Positions 22,443 to 31,271 of a stretch of DNA of 64,000 bases are shown one piece after another. The number at the start of each line of letters is the position of its first letter. Within the stretch, counting starts at the first letter, position 1. The DNA is from Mycobacterium sp. Root135 (GTDB taxonomy: Bacteria; Actinomycetota; Actinomycetes; Mycobacteriales; Mycobacteriaceae), in the NCBI RefSeq assembly GCF_001426545.1, contig NZ_LMEZ01000001.1:1238911-1302910 (forward strand). Direction: 5' to 3'. The notes beneath the pieces are model-generated. The model was not told the DNA's origin and did no database searches. It worked only from the letters and a program-made list of their open reading frames with translations. A program made the translations under genes and the position numbers.

Positions 22443-22475
22443 GGCCCGTCAAGGATACCGGCAGGGCGGTAGGTG

Positions 22476-23327
22476 TCAGGCGACCAGCGCACGCCCGTGG
22501 ACCGGCCGGGCCTCGAGCAGCGTTTCCCCGCGCACCGCGGCCTCGCATCTGGCCGCCAGGTCGCGACGATCGTCCCCCGGCAGCTGCAACGACTGGACCC
22601 GCACCTGGCACACGGTGAGGCGGGCGGTGACGACCCGTCGCACCGACTCCAGCAGCGAGTCGTCGCCGATGAAGGCGGGGATGGTCGACGGCTGCCCGTC
22701 CCGGTGGTGATAGGTCAGCCGCAGCGGCTGTACCGGCCGTCCGGCGTCGACGGCCCCTTGGAACATCGCAGGTCGAAAGGTGCCGTAGGCGACGCCGCAC
22801 CACGTCGTCCCCTCGGGGAACGCGACGACCGTCTGCCCGCTGGACAGCCGGTCGGCCACGGTGCGGACGACCTCGGGCAGTCGACGCAGGCTGGCTCGCT
22901 CGATCGGGATCACCTTCATGAGGCGGGCGAGCGCGCCCAGCCCGGGCCACTCGACCAAGTCCGCCCTGGCGACGAACGAGCCGGGCAGCACCGCGCCGAT
23001 GACGAATACGTCGACCCAGGACACGTGACCGCTGACGACCAGCACGCCACTGAGGTTGCGAATGGGACCGCCCGAGGTGCTCACCCGGACGCCGAGGCAG
23101 CGCAGCATCAGCCGGCAGTACAGGCGCTGGGCCCGCGCCTTGCCGGGCAGGGGCAGCGCGAGCAGGACCGCGGTGGGCAGCACCAGCAGCGCGCACACGA
23201 CGCGGACTGACGTGCGCACGGCCACCACGATGCGGCGGGCCCCCTGGACCGTGTCGCAGCGGACGCACGACGCGTCGCACGACGCCCTTGGCAGCCAGGG
23301 ACTTTCGACGACCATATGACTGCTCAT
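22476..23327 (-). CDS. PlsC-family 1-acyl-glycerol-phosphate acyltransferase-like protein
   Basis: A 283-residue membrane-associated acyltransferase with the catalytic H-x4-D motif (GHVSWVD) and FPEGT for substrate binding. A hydrophobic N-terminal helix (VRVVCALLVLPTAVLLALPLPG) precedes them. It starts inside the stop of the GNAT-like gene (ATGA overlap), so the two are coupled. PlsC plus this GNAT type is the pairing seen in OlsA/OlsB ornithine-lipid synthesis, but the product here is unknown. The position matches Rv3026c. Confidence 0.88.
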   Translation of the reverse strand: MSSHMVVESPWLPRASCDASCVRCDTVQGARRIVVAVRTSVRVVCALLVLPTAVLLALPLPGKARAQRLYCRLMLRCLGVRVSTSGGPIRNLSGVLVVSGHVSWVDVFVIGAVLPGSFVARADLVEWPGLGALARLMKVIPIERASLRRLPEVVRTVADRLSSGQTVVAFPEGTTWCGVAYGTFRPAMFQGAVDAGRPVQPLRLTYHHRDGQPSTIPAFIGDDSLLESVRRVVTARLTVCQVRVQSLQLPGDDRRDLAARCEAAVRGETLLEARPVHGRALVA

Positions 23328-24169
23328 CGGCCCATCCCGTCGGACATCTCGCTGGCCTGGGACACCGAGCGCAGCCGCTGCAGGTAGCGGACGTCGGCGT
23401 TGCGCTTGTCGAGCAGCGCCGGGAAGTCGCCGACGCCGAAATCGGGGTCGTGGGCCGGGTCTCCGCACACCTCGGCGCCCAGTCGGAGGTAGCCGCGCAT
23501 CAGCGGCGGGAGGGTGGTCCGCGCGGGCGGCTCGATGTCGTCGAGTCCCTTGCCGTCCAGGACGACCGGTCGATGCGGGTGGACGGTGAAGGGCGACGCG
23601 TGGCGCTTGCGCACGAAGTCGCGAACGGCGCGGATGTGGGAGCCAGGGGTTTCCTCGGGGGTGCCCTGCACGGGCACCGACACGCAGCCGGTGACGTAGT
23701 CGTATCCGCTGCGGTCGAGGTAGGCCAGAATGCCCGCCCACATCAGCAGGACGACGCCGCCGTTGCGGTGGTCCTCGCGCACCACTGCGCGCCCCATCTC
23801 GACGAGGGACGGGCGCAACGCGTCGAGCTCGCCGACGTCGAACTCGGTGGCGCTGTAGAGCCCGCCGGCGGCGATCGCACCGGGCGGCGGCAGCATCCGG
23901 TAGCAGCCGACGAGTTCGCCGGAGTGGTCTTCCCTGACCAGGAGGTGGTCGCAGTATTCGTCGAAGCGATCGGAGTCCCGGCCGTCGACGCCGCCGACGA
24001 GGTCGAACCCCGGCTCGGAGGTGAACACCTCGTGACGGAGGCGTTGGGCGTCGTCGACGAGGGCGGGGTCGGTGGACAGCAGAAGGGTGTAGCGCGGCGT
24101 CGTCGCCGAGGCGTTGGACGATCCGGCGGTGGGTTGATCAGCGGCGATGAGTACGGAGGCGGTGCTCAT
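23324..24169 (-). CDS. OlsB/hemolysin-type GNAT N-acyltransferase
   Basis: A protein of 281 residues (284 if GTG 24178 is used) of the GNAT family related to ornithine-acyl-ACP N-acyltransferase. Recognisable segments are LRHEVFTSEPGFD, DEYCDHLLVRE, ELVGCYRML and VEMGRAVVREDHRNGGVVLLMWAGI. Such enzymes put a hydroxy-fatty acid on the alpha-amine of ornithine or a similar amine. Coupling to the downstream PlsC protein suggests a two-step acylation. It matches Rv3027c by position. The start choice is uncertain because neither candidate has a strong Shine-Dalgarno sequence. Confidence 0.82.
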   Translation of the reverse strand: MSTASVLIAADQPTAGSSNASATTPRYTLLLSTDPALVDDAQRLRHEVFTSEPGFDLVGGVDGRDSDRFDEYCDHLLVREDHSGELVGCYRMLPPPGAIAAGGLYSATEFDVGELDALRPSLVEMGRAVVREDHRNGGVVLLMWAGILAYLDRSGYDYVTGCVSVPVQGTPEETPGSHIRAVRDFVRKRHASPFTVHPHRPVVLDGKGLDDIEPPARTTLPPLMRGYLRLGAEVCGDPAHDPDFGVGDFPALLDKRNADVRYLQRLRSVSQASEMSDGMGR

Positions 24170-24284
24170 GGCGGCCACGGTGCTTCAGCTGGACAGCGGC
24201 TGAGCAATCACAGCGTGACGTGTCAATGCACGCCAGGTGACGAGTTGTCCTCGGGGGTGGTGCCGATGGGCCGCGAGGCGGCGG

Positions 24285-25586
24285 TCAGACGGCCTTGTCG
24301 AGCAGCCGCAGGGTGCCGGTGCGCTCGGTGGTGCGTTCCGCGGGAACCGGGGCGCGACGGACGACACGGGGTACGCGCGAACGCATCTCGACCTGGGAGC
24401 TGGAGCGCACGACACCGATTGGCCCGGAGCCGACGAACCTCGAGATGGCCGTGTGCGGGAGCGTCGACGCCACCTTGGCTTGCCGGTAGCCAACTCGAAT
24501 GCCGGCGGCGCAGGTGGTGAGCAGTCCGAGGAGCCCTGGTAGCGCGACGGCGGCCAGCGCGGTCAACGACACCGTGGCGACGAACGCGCCGATGGCGTGT
24601 TCCACCTGCGTCAGTACGTCGCTCTTGCCGGACGGCTCCGGGATGCTCGCCGGCGGTGTCTCGGCGACGGGGCTGATGACCGGGCCGCTGATCGCGACCA
24701 CGTCCATCGGAGTCACCGGAGCGGCGGGTGCGGTCACGTCGGGTTGGCTCGGCGCCAGGGCCAGCCCTGGGAGTTCGGGCAGCGCGGACCACACGGGCGT
24801 CCCTGGCGTGGGCGCAGGAACTCTGTTCGGCCGGCTCAGGCCGGTCGACGCACCGATGGACGGGGTCGTCCCGTAGACACCGGGGAGGAGGAGTCCTGCG
24901 AGGTCGGACGGGAGCGCGGTGAGTGAGGCGCCCGCGTCACCGGCGGAGGTGAACACGTTTTGGATCGAGGCCAGGAAGTCAGTCACCGGCGTGGCCGAGG
25001 TGGGCAGCGACGCGACGACGCCGGGCACCGCGAAGACCGAGGTGGCCAAGGACGTGACGGACGTGACGGCCTTCGTGACGGGCTGGACTGGACGCTTCAC
25101 CGGCTTGGGGTCGACGGCGGGTGCCGTCGGCGCCGTCGGGATGGTGGGCACCGTGACGACGGGCGCCGGCACGGGCGGAGCCGGTTCCTGGGTGGGTGCG
25201 GGATCTACGGCCGGGACGTCTGACGGGGTCTCCGTCGTGGCCTCGGTAACCGGGGTGGTTTCCGGGCTGCTGCCGAACACCGTGGGGCTGCCGCCGAACG
25301 TCGTCTTGGGCGACGCGGGGATGCTCGACGGGAGGTGACCCGGCTTGGTCAAGGTGCTCAGCGTGCCGGTGACCCCTTGAACCGTGCCGTGCAGCGAGTT
25401 CTCGACGGCCTTGCGCACGTTGTCGGCGAACGTCCTGACCGGGTCGCGGGTGGGGCCGGCGGACGTGCCGGTGGTCGTGCTGGCGGCTTCCGTGTCGGCT
25501 GACGCGACCGCGCCACCCGCGCCGGCGATCATGAAACTGGTCGAGAGCACGCCAAGGGTCGCTGCAATGCGCATGTGCGTTGACAA
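24285..25586 (-). CDS. Exported Pro/Thr/Val-rich protein with C-terminal anchor
   Basis: Function unknown. The 433 residues comprise a signal peptide (MRIAATLGVLSTSFMIAGAGGAVASA region), about 300 residues rich in Pro, Thr, Val and Ala with KPVKRPVQPVTKAVTSV, a hydrophobic helix (VSLTALAAVALPGLLGLLTTCAAG) and a basic tail GYRQAKVASTLPHTAISRF then GPIGVVRSSS. TTG 25586 is chosen because GAAGGGGAGG ends 5 nt upstream; the ATG at 25574 is too far from that site. It resembles the 17563-18444 protein in architecture and in the RQA tail. Possibly a cell-envelope structural protein. Confidence 0.75.
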   Translation of the reverse strand: MSTHMRIAATLGVLSTSFMIAGAGGAVASADTEAASTTTGTSAGPTRDPVRTFADNVRKAVENSLHGTVQGVTGTLSTLTKPGHLPSSIPASPKTTFGGSPTVFGSSPETTPVTEATTETPSDVPAVDPAPTQEPAPPVPAPVVTVPTIPTAPTAPAVDPKPVKRPVQPVTKAVTSVTSLATSVFAVPGVVASLPTSATPVTDFLASIQNVFTSAGDAGASLTALPSDLAGLLLPGVYGTTPSIGASTGLSRPNRVPAPTPGTPVWSALPELPGLALAPSQPDVTAPAAPVTPMDVVAISGPVISPVAETPPASIPEPSGKSDVLTQVEHAIGAFVATVSLTALAAVALPGLLGLLTTCAAGIRVGYRQAKVASTLPHTAISRFVGSGPIGVVRSSSQVEMRSRVPRVVRRAPVPAERTTERTGTLRLLDKAV

Positions 25587-25893
25587 AGCGACCTCCCCTT
25601 CGCAGCTAGCCGCCCGCATGTTGGGCAATCAACGACAATCGTTCCACATCATTGAGGCCAGCTACCGTGATTGTGCCGTGAATTGGCTGCCGTGACTACC
25701 GTCGGCAAACAACTCGTTCACGCTTGCCCCGCCGAGTTGCCTGCCGCTTCGGCAGACCGTTCCGCACGTCAGCGTCGCCGTTGGTCGCTGAGTTTCGACC
25801 GCGGCACCGAAAGTCCAGCTAGACGTCGGGAAAAAGTCAAAACGGCCCGTGACTGCCGTAGCCAATTTGGGCGCAAACTGCCAGCGACGGAAA
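25587..25893. other. Intergenic region upstream of the Pro-rich exported protein
   Basis: About 300 bases are less GC-rich than the genes around them. The region holds the Shine-Dalgarno and presumed promoter of the exported protein (an AACGA-CAA-TCGTT dyad at 25630-25642), a small hairpin CTGCCG-CTT-CGGCAG at 25741-25755, and the terminator of the tetritol operon at 25831-25859. I see no gene. Confidence 0.5.
25831..25859 (-). terminator. Terminator of the tetritol operon
   Basis: On the minus strand ACGGC (25859-25855 complement) pairs with GCCGT, with an 8-nt loop. TTTTGACTTTTT follows, an unusually good U-rich tract for this genome. It lies 34 nt downstream of the last gene (derI). Confidence 0.65.
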
Positions 25894-26364
25894 TCAGCGC
25901 GCAACGGACTCGGATTCGTATCCGCAAATCGCGTTGACCTTGTCGGCCGAGGCGCTGGTCGGATCGAACTCGTAGCCGAGCCATTCGCGGGCCAGTCGGC
26001 GGGCCAGCTCGAGCCCGATCACCCGCTGTCCGAAGCACAGCACCTGCGCGTCGTTCGACAGCACGGACCGCTCGACGGAGAACCCGTCGTGTGCGGTGAC
26101 CGCCCGGATTCCTGGCACCTTGTTGGCGCTGATCGCCACGCCCAGACCGGTCCCGCACACCAGCAGCGCACGGTCGGCCTTGCCCTCGGCGACGAGCCGG
26201 GCCGCGGCGACTGCGACGTGTGGGTACGCCGTGTGTTCGTCGGTGCCGACACCGACGTCGACGACCTCGGACACGCGGTCGTCGGCCTGCAGGTCCGCCT
26301 TGAGTGCTTCCTTGTATTCAGATCCCGCGTCGTCGCAACCGACGACGATCCGTAGTCCGGTCAT
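25894..26364 (-). CDS. derI: RpiB-family sugar-phosphate isomerase, probable D-erythrulose-4-phosphate isomerase
   Basis: A 156-residue RpiB/LacAB-type isomerase. The active-site Cys70 lies in [16 protein letters not shown], and the N-terminal GCDDAG binds phosphate. In the M. smegmatis tetritol pathway an RpiB homologue converts D-erythrulose 4-phosphate to D-erythrose 4-phosphate, which enters the pentose phosphate pathway. The same gene order here (kinase, then isomerase) supports that role over ribose-5-phosphate isomerase. It is coupled to derK by an ATGA overlap and is the last gene of the operon. Confidence 0.82.
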   Translation of the reverse strand: MTGLRIVVGCDDAGSEYKEALKADLQADDRVSEVVDVGVGTDEHTAYPHVAVAAARLVAEGKADRALLVCGTGLGVAISANKVPGIRAVTAHDGFSVERSVLSNDAQVLCFGQRVIGLELARRLAREWLGYEFDPTSASADKVNAICGYESESVAR

Positions 26365-28106
26365 TGAGTCTCTCCCTCGGATTTACGTGCGAAGCAATCG
26401 GCGACGGTGTGGGCGATCATCGCCAACGACGTCGCACCGGCATCGGGGGTTCCGACGCTGCGCTCCGCGAGCGGTCGGGCCCTGCCGACCTTCGGTCGCA
26501 TCTCTGCGGTCGCGCGAGCGGCGTCCGTGGCCTTCTCGGCGGCGGCCCGCCACGAAGTCTGCCACGACTCGCCGTCGGTGACCCGACGCTGCAACTCCTC
26601 GACGAACGGCAGCATGGCGTCGAGCATCGTCTTGTCCCCCGGCGAGGCACCGCCGAGCTGGATGAGGGCGTCGTACCCGTCGCGCATGGCCGCCGCGACG
26701 GTCTCCGAGTCCGGCCGGCCGGTGTCGCCGACGCGGGCACCGACGGCAGTCAGCAACGCGCCCCACAAGACTCCGGACGTGCCGCCCGCCTTCGCGGCCC
26801 ACTCCCGACCCGCCGCCGCGAGGACGGAACCTTGGCCCGCTCCACCCTTGGCGGCAGCGGACCCCGCGGCGCGGGCCGCCGACGATCCCTTGACCATGCC
26901 GCGACCGTGGTCGCCGTCACCGGCCACGGCGTCGATGCGACCCAGTTCGTCTTCGACACCGGCGAGCATGCCCGCAACGGCGTCGAGCGCCTTGACCACG
27001 AAACGCCCACCAGACCGTCCGTCGTCGTCGGCGAGCGCCGACACGTCCCGCTCGGGGGCGGCCGCGTCCGCGGCGGCATCGCTGCGTCGCTCACCGGAAC
27101 CCGATTGCGCCGCAACGCCCTTGCGGTATGCCGGGCTGTCGGCGGGTGCCGTCCAGTACTTCTCGAGTTCGTCGTCGAGCCACATCACCGTCAGCGAGCA
27201 GCCGGCCATGTCGAGGCTGGTGACCAGTTCGCCGACCTCGGGGTCGACGATCTCGTAGCCGCGTTCCCGCAGCAGTCGCGACGCCGTGCCCCACACGACG
27301 AACAGCTCTTCGTACTTCGTGCGGCCAAGTCCGTTGAGGATCACCGCAATTCGCCGGGAATCGGTCTTCGGCTGGTCGTCGAGCACGCCGTCGACGAGGG
27401 TCACCGCGAGGTCGGCGGCCGACGGCATCGGCTCGTCGCGCACCCCCGGCTCCCCGTGGATGCCGAGGCCGACGCCCATCTGCTTGTCGGGCACCGTGAA
27501 CAGCGGGGAGTCCGCGCCGGGCAGCGTGCACCCGTCGAATGCGACGCCGAGGGTTCTGGTGGCGGCGTTGGAGGCCTCCGCGACACGGATGACGCCTGCG
27601 ATGTCCAGGCCGTCCTCCGCGGCCGCCGAGGCGCACTTGAACACGGTGAAATCGCCTGCGATACCGCGCCTCTTGGCTTCCTCCCCCGCCGGCGCACTGG
27701 CGATGTCGTCGGTCACCGCGAAGTAATGTGCGTCGATTCCCTCACCGCGGAGTTGGGTGACGGCGAGGCCGAAGTTCATCACGTCGCCGGCGTAGTTGCC
27801 GGTGGTGAGCAGAACGCCCGCGTCACCGTGAGCGGCGCGCGCCACCGACGCGGCGTCCTCGGCGGACGGCGAGGTGAAGATGTTGCCGACCACCGCACCG
27901 TCGGCAAAGCCCGGCCCGACCGTCCCGCAGAACGCCGGGTAGTGCCCGGACCCGCCGCCGATCACGACGGCGACCTTGCCCGGCGGAGTCTGGTTCGCCC
28001 GTACCACTCCACCGGGGACACCCGTGACGTACGAGGAATTGGCGTCGAGGAACCCCACCAGCATGTCCTCGGTGAACCGGGCAGGGTCGTTGAACAGCTT
28101 CGTCAT
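26361..28106 (-). CDS. derK: Dihydroxyacetone-kinase-family enzyme, probable D-erythrulose kinase
   Basis: A 581-residue single-chain, ATP-type kinase. The DhaK domain (residues 1-330, [10 protein letters not shown] at 50-59) has the covalent substrate His217 in GIHGEPG. The DhaL domain (about 375-575) has nucleotide/Mg residues in GDGDHGRGM. In M. smegmatis the homologue phosphorylates D-erythrulose at C4. Neighbouring importer, polyol dehydrogenase and RpiB isomerase fit erythrulose better than dihydroxyacetone. Both ends overlap neighbouring genes by ATGA. Substrate assignment is by homology and context. Confidence 0.85.
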   Translation of the reverse strand: MTKLFNDPARFTEDMLVGFLDANSSYVTGVPGGVVRANQTPPGKVAVVIGGGSGHYPAFCGTVGPGFADGAVVGNIFTSPSAEDAASVARAAHGDAGVLLTTGNYAGDVMNFGLAVTQLRGEGIDAHYFAVTDDIASAPAGEEAKRRGIAGDFTVFKCASAAAEDGLDIAGVIRVAEASNAATRTLGVAFDGCTLPGADSPLFTVPDKQMGVGLGIHGEPGVRDEPMPSAADLAVTLVDGVLDDQPKTDSRRIAVILNGLGRTKYEELFVVWGTASRLLRERGYEIVDPEVGELVTSLDMAGCSLTVMWLDDELEKYWTAPADSPAYRKGVAAQSGSGERRSDAAADAAAPERDVSALADDDGRSGGRFVVKALDAVAGMLAGVEDELGRIDAVAGDGDHGRGMVKGSSAARAAGSAAAKGGAGQGSVLAAAGREWAAKAGGTSGVLWGALLTAVGARVGDTGRPDSETVAAAMRDGYDALIQLGGASPGDKTMLDAMLPFVEELQRRVTDGESWQTSWRAAAEKATDAARATAEMRPKVGRARPLAERSVGTPDAGATSLAMIAHTVADCFARKSEGETQ

Positions 28107-29245
28107 CGCAATCGCTCTCCCGTGTCGGTGTCGAAAAGGTACACCCGCTCCGGCGGCGCACCGATGACGACCTTCTGCTCGGGCTCGTAGCGTTCCTGGG
28201 CGGGCGTCTGTACGACGATGCCGTCCTCGACGCCTGCCACCGTGGTGGTGGCGAGGCCGAACTCGAGGAGGTGCTCGAAGTACGCCACGGTGGTCTGCAA
28301 CCCCGTCCCCTGAGCGGCCGACATCGTGGCGTCCTGCGGGCGAATGCCCACCGCGACCTCGGTGCCGTCGGCCACACCGGTCACCGTCGTCTCCAACGAC
28401 CCTGCGCCCGAGCCGATCTCGACCCTGACCCGGCCACCGTCGGATCTCGCCACACCGTGGACCACGTTGATCTGCGGTTCGCCGACGAACTGGGCGACGA
28501 ACAGATTTGCCGGGTCGTCGAACACCTCGTCGGGGGTGCCGAACTGTTGAACCACGCCGGCATCCATCACGGCGAGGCGATCGGCCAACGACAGCGCCTC
28601 GACCTGGTCGTGGGTGACCACGATCGTGGTGTAGCCGAATTCCCTTTGCAGTACCTTCAATTCCCGCCGCACCCGCTGGCGGGCGGAGGCGTCCAGGTGG
28701 CTCAGCGGCTCGTCGAGCAGCAGGACCGGTGGGTTGCGCACCAGCGCACGGGCCAGCGCCACCCGCTGCTTCTGGCCGCTGGACAGCCCCGCGGGGCGCA
28801 GGTCCATCAGATCGTCCATCTCCAGCCGGGTGCTGATCGACGACACCATCTGCTCGGCACCCTTGACCTTGCGGGCCTTCAGTCCGTACAGCAGGTTCTC
28901 GCGCACCGACATCGGCGGGTACAGCGCATAACTCTCGAAGCCGACGCCGATTCCCCGCTTGGACGCCGGCAACTGCGAGATCTCCCGATCGCCAATCTTG
29001 ATGGAGCCGCTGGTCACGGTCTCCAACCCGGCGATCATCCGCAGCGTCGTGGTCTTGCCGCAGCCCGAGGGCCCCAGCAGGGCGATCAGCTCACCCGGTG
29101 CGATGTCGAGGTTGATCCCCTTCACCGCGGCGAAGCTCTCCCGGCCCTTGGCCATGTAGGTCTTCACCAGGTCGGTCAGGGTGAGGCTTTGGGCGGTGGT
29201 GGTCTCGGGGGCCGCCGTCGTGGTGGTCGTGGTCTTGGTAGTCAC
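28103..29245 (-). CDS. ABC importer ATP-binding protein (MalK/UgpC type), first copy
   Basis: Energises the tetritol importer with its neighbour. The 380 residues begin with a Thr-rich tail (residues 2-18). Then come Walker A GPSGCGKTT (58-66), signature LSSGQKQRVALARAL, Walker B VLLLDEPLSHLD, switch His VVTHD, and a C-terminal regulatory OB-like domain. The Q-loop position is Glu104 (VGFESYALYP) where almost all family members have Gln. The GTG start overlaps the preceding stop (GTGA). The two ATPases are distinct and probably form a heterodimer. Confidence 0.92.
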   Translation of the reverse strand: MTTKTTTTTTAAPETTTAQSLTLTDLVKTYMAKGRESFAAVKGINLDIAPGELIALLGPSGCGKTTTLRMIAGLETVTSGSIKIGDREISQLPASKRGIGVGFESYALYPPMSVRENLLYGLKARKVKGAEQMVSSISTRLEMDDLMDLRPAGLSSGQKQRVALARALVRNPPVLLLDEPLSHLDASARQRVRRELKVLQREFGYTTIVVTHDQVEALSLADRLAVMDAGVVQQFGTPDEVFDDPANLFVAQFVGEPQINVVHGVARSDGGRVRVEIGSGAGSLETTVTGVADGTEVAVGIRPQDATMSAAQGTGLQTTVAYFEHLLEFGLATTTVAGVEDGIVVQTPAQERYEPEQKVVIGAPPERVYLFDTDTGERLR

Positions 29246-30369
29246 CGTGCTGTCTCCAAGCTCTCGTTATCCGCGCCCAATCGTCGCGTGTCGCCCTCAC
29301 CCGCGGCGAACACGTGAACGTCCTGCTCGGCCATGGTCATCGAGACCCGGCCGCCCTCCTCGACGCCCTCGCGTCCGGAGGACAGCACGATCAGCTGCTC
29401 GCCTCCCATGTCCACCGTCAGCTCGATGTTGCGACCGAGCCGCTCGGCGAGGGTGACCGTGCCAGTCAGCCTCGGCGCGGAGCCGTCCTGGCTGGCACTC
29501 CCGATGACGTGAATGTCGCAGGGCCGCAGACCGACTCGCACGCGGTCTCCCCCACGGACGTCGACCCCGGCGGGCACCGGCACGTCGAACGCGCCGCCGC
29601 CGAGCCGGATTCGGCCGTCCTCGACCTCACCGTCGAACAGGTTGATCTCCGGCTGACCGAGCGCACGGGCGACGAAGGTGTCGGCGGGACTACGCCAGAT
29701 CTCCTCCGGCGTGCCGATCTGAACCAGCGAACCCTCCCGCAGCACCGCGATGCGGTCCCCAAGGGCAAGTGCCTCCTGGTAGTCGTGGGTGACGTAGACC
29801 GTCGTGGTCTTCGACATGGCGCCGAGCTGCTTGAGCTCGGCCCGCATCGCCGCCCGCAGCTTCGCGTCGAGGTGGCTGAGCGGTTCGTCGAGCAGGTAGA
29901 CGTCGGCGGGCCGCACCAGCACCCGACCAAGCGCCACCCGCTGCCGCTGACCGTTGGACAGTTCCCGCGGAAAACGCTTGAGCAGATGGTTGATTCCGAG
30001 GGTGGTGGTGACCTGGTCGATGCGCTCCTTTTGCTGCGCGTCGGTGTACTTGCCCGTCCGCCCCGACTTCAACGGCGAGGCGAGGTTCTCGCTGACCGTC
30101 TTCTGCGGGTAGAGCGCGTAGCTCTCGAAGGCCATCGCCACGTTGCGGTGGTAGGGCTCCACCAGGGTGACGTCGTTGCCGCCGATCGTCACCGACCCGC
30201 CGTCGACGTCGACCAGGCCGGCTATCGACTTCAGCGTCGTCGTCTTCCCCGCCCCACTGGGGCCGAGGATGACGAAGAACTCGCCGTCTGCGATGTCGAC
30301 CGAGAGGTCGCGCACCGCCTCCGTCCTTCCGTAGGACTTGGACAAACCGTTGAGCGATACGGTGGCCAT
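29242..30369 (-). CDS. ABC importer ATP-binding protein (MalK/UgpC type), second copy
   Basis: A 375-residue ATPase with Walker A GPSGAGKTT (36-44), signature LSNGQRQRVALGRVL, Walker B VYLLDEPLSHLD and switch VTHD, plus the C-terminal OB-type regulatory domain (VRVGLRPCDIHV). As in its partner, the Q-loop Gln is replaced by Glu82 (AMAFESYALYP). ATG 30369 shares a base with the upstream permease stop (TGATG). The parent reading frame runs much further upstream through the permease genes but is not coding there. Confidence 0.93.
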   Translation of the reverse strand: MATVSLNGLSKSYGRTEAVRDLSVDIADGEFFVILGPSGAGKTTTLKSIAGLVDVDGGSVTIGGNDVTLVEPYHRNVAMAFESYALYPQKTVSENLASPLKSGRTGKYTDAQQKERIDQVTTTLGINHLLKRFPRELSNGQRQRVALGRVLVRPADVYLLDEPLSHLDAKLRAAMRAELKQLGAMSKTTTVYVTHDYQEALALGDRIAVLREGSLVQIGTPEEIWRSPADTFVARALGQPEINLFDGEVEDGRIRLGGGAFDVPVPAGVDVRGGDRVRVGLRPCDIHVIGSASQDGSAPRLTGTVTLAERLGRNIELTVDMGGEQLIVLSSGREGVEEGGRVSMTMAEQDVHVFAAGEGDTRRLGADNESLETAR

Positions 30370-31268
30370 CAGGCTTTCACCGCCCCAAAGGACAGGCCCC
30401 GCACCAGATATCTCTGGATGGTGAGCGCAAGTATGAGTGGTGGCAGGGCGGCGATGATGGCTGCCGCCGCGGTGAGGTTGTAGTACGCCTGTCCGCCGCC
30501 GCCGAGGAACTTGGTGATGGCGACGGTCACGGTGCCCGCGTTGCTGTCGGCCAGGATCAGCGGGAAGACGTAGTTGTTCCAGGCGAAGATGAAGGCGAGC
30601 AGGGCAGCAGCCGCAATACCCGGACGCACGATCGGCAGCGCCACCATGACGAATGCCCTGGTGCGGCTGTAGCCGTCGAGCAGTGCCGCCTGCTCCAAGT
30701 CCTCCGGCAGGTCCTCGAAGTAGGACCGCAGGATCCACACCACCAGCGGCATGGTGACCAGCTGCAGCACCCAGATCATTCCGACCTTGGTGTCGAAGAG
30801 TCCGATCTGGTTGTAGATCACGAACAGCGGGACGATGACCATGAGCTCTGGCGCGAACCGGAACGACAGCATCTGGAACATCAGGTCGTTGCTGCCCTTG
30901 TACTTCCAGCGGCCCGCCGCGTACGCCGCAGGGATGCCGATGACCAGCGAGACGATGACGGCACCGCCGCAGTTGATCAAGCTGGTCAGCATCGCCGACT
31001 TGAAGTCGACGCTGGTCATCTGGGTTCCCTTGTCCGACAACACGGTGGCGAAGTTCGACCAGCTCGGGCTGAACTGGAAGTACGTGGTGGTCTGCTCCTC
31101 GGCGTTCTTCAACGCCAGGATGACCATCCACACGATGGGGAACAACGAGAACACGAACCAGCCGACCACTGCGACGTCGGCGACCACCGACCCGACACCG
31201 AGGCGCTTCTGCCCGGGCAGCAGTTCGGTTCGGGTGGGCTTGAACTTCGTGAGTGTCTTGGGTGCCAT
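30369..31268 (-). CDS. ABC sugar/polyol permease, MalG type
   Basis: A 299-residue inner-membrane permease with six predicted helices. The cytoplasmic EAA loop EQAALLDGYSRTRAFVMVALP, about 100 residues from the C-terminus, contacts an ATPase. A large extracytoplasmic loop follows the first helix. It pairs with the 31272-32228 permease to make the channel of the tetritol importer. The ATG is 3 nt after the previous stop. Confidence 0.93.
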   Translation of the reverse strand: MAPKTLTKFKPTRTELLPGQKRLGVGSVVADVAVVGWFVFSLFPIVWMVILALKNAEEQTTTYFQFSPSWSNFATVLSDKGTQMTSVDFKSAMLTSLINCGGAVIVSLVIGIPAAYAAGRWKYKGSNDLMFQMLSFRFAPELMVIVPLFVIYNQIGLFDTKVGMIWVLQLVTMPLVVWILRSYFEDLPEDLEQAALLDGYSRTRAFVMVALPIVRPGIAAAALLAFIFAWNNYVFPLILADSNAGTVTVAITKFLGGGGQAYYNLTAAAAIIAALPPLILALTIQRYLVRGLSFGAVKA

Positions 31269-31271
31269 GAG

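Noticed and set aside
25741..25755. Terminator of derI at the CTGCCG/CGGCAG hairpin
   Set aside because: No U-tract and about 140 nt from the stop. The hairpin at 25842-25859 with a T-rich tail is closer and better.
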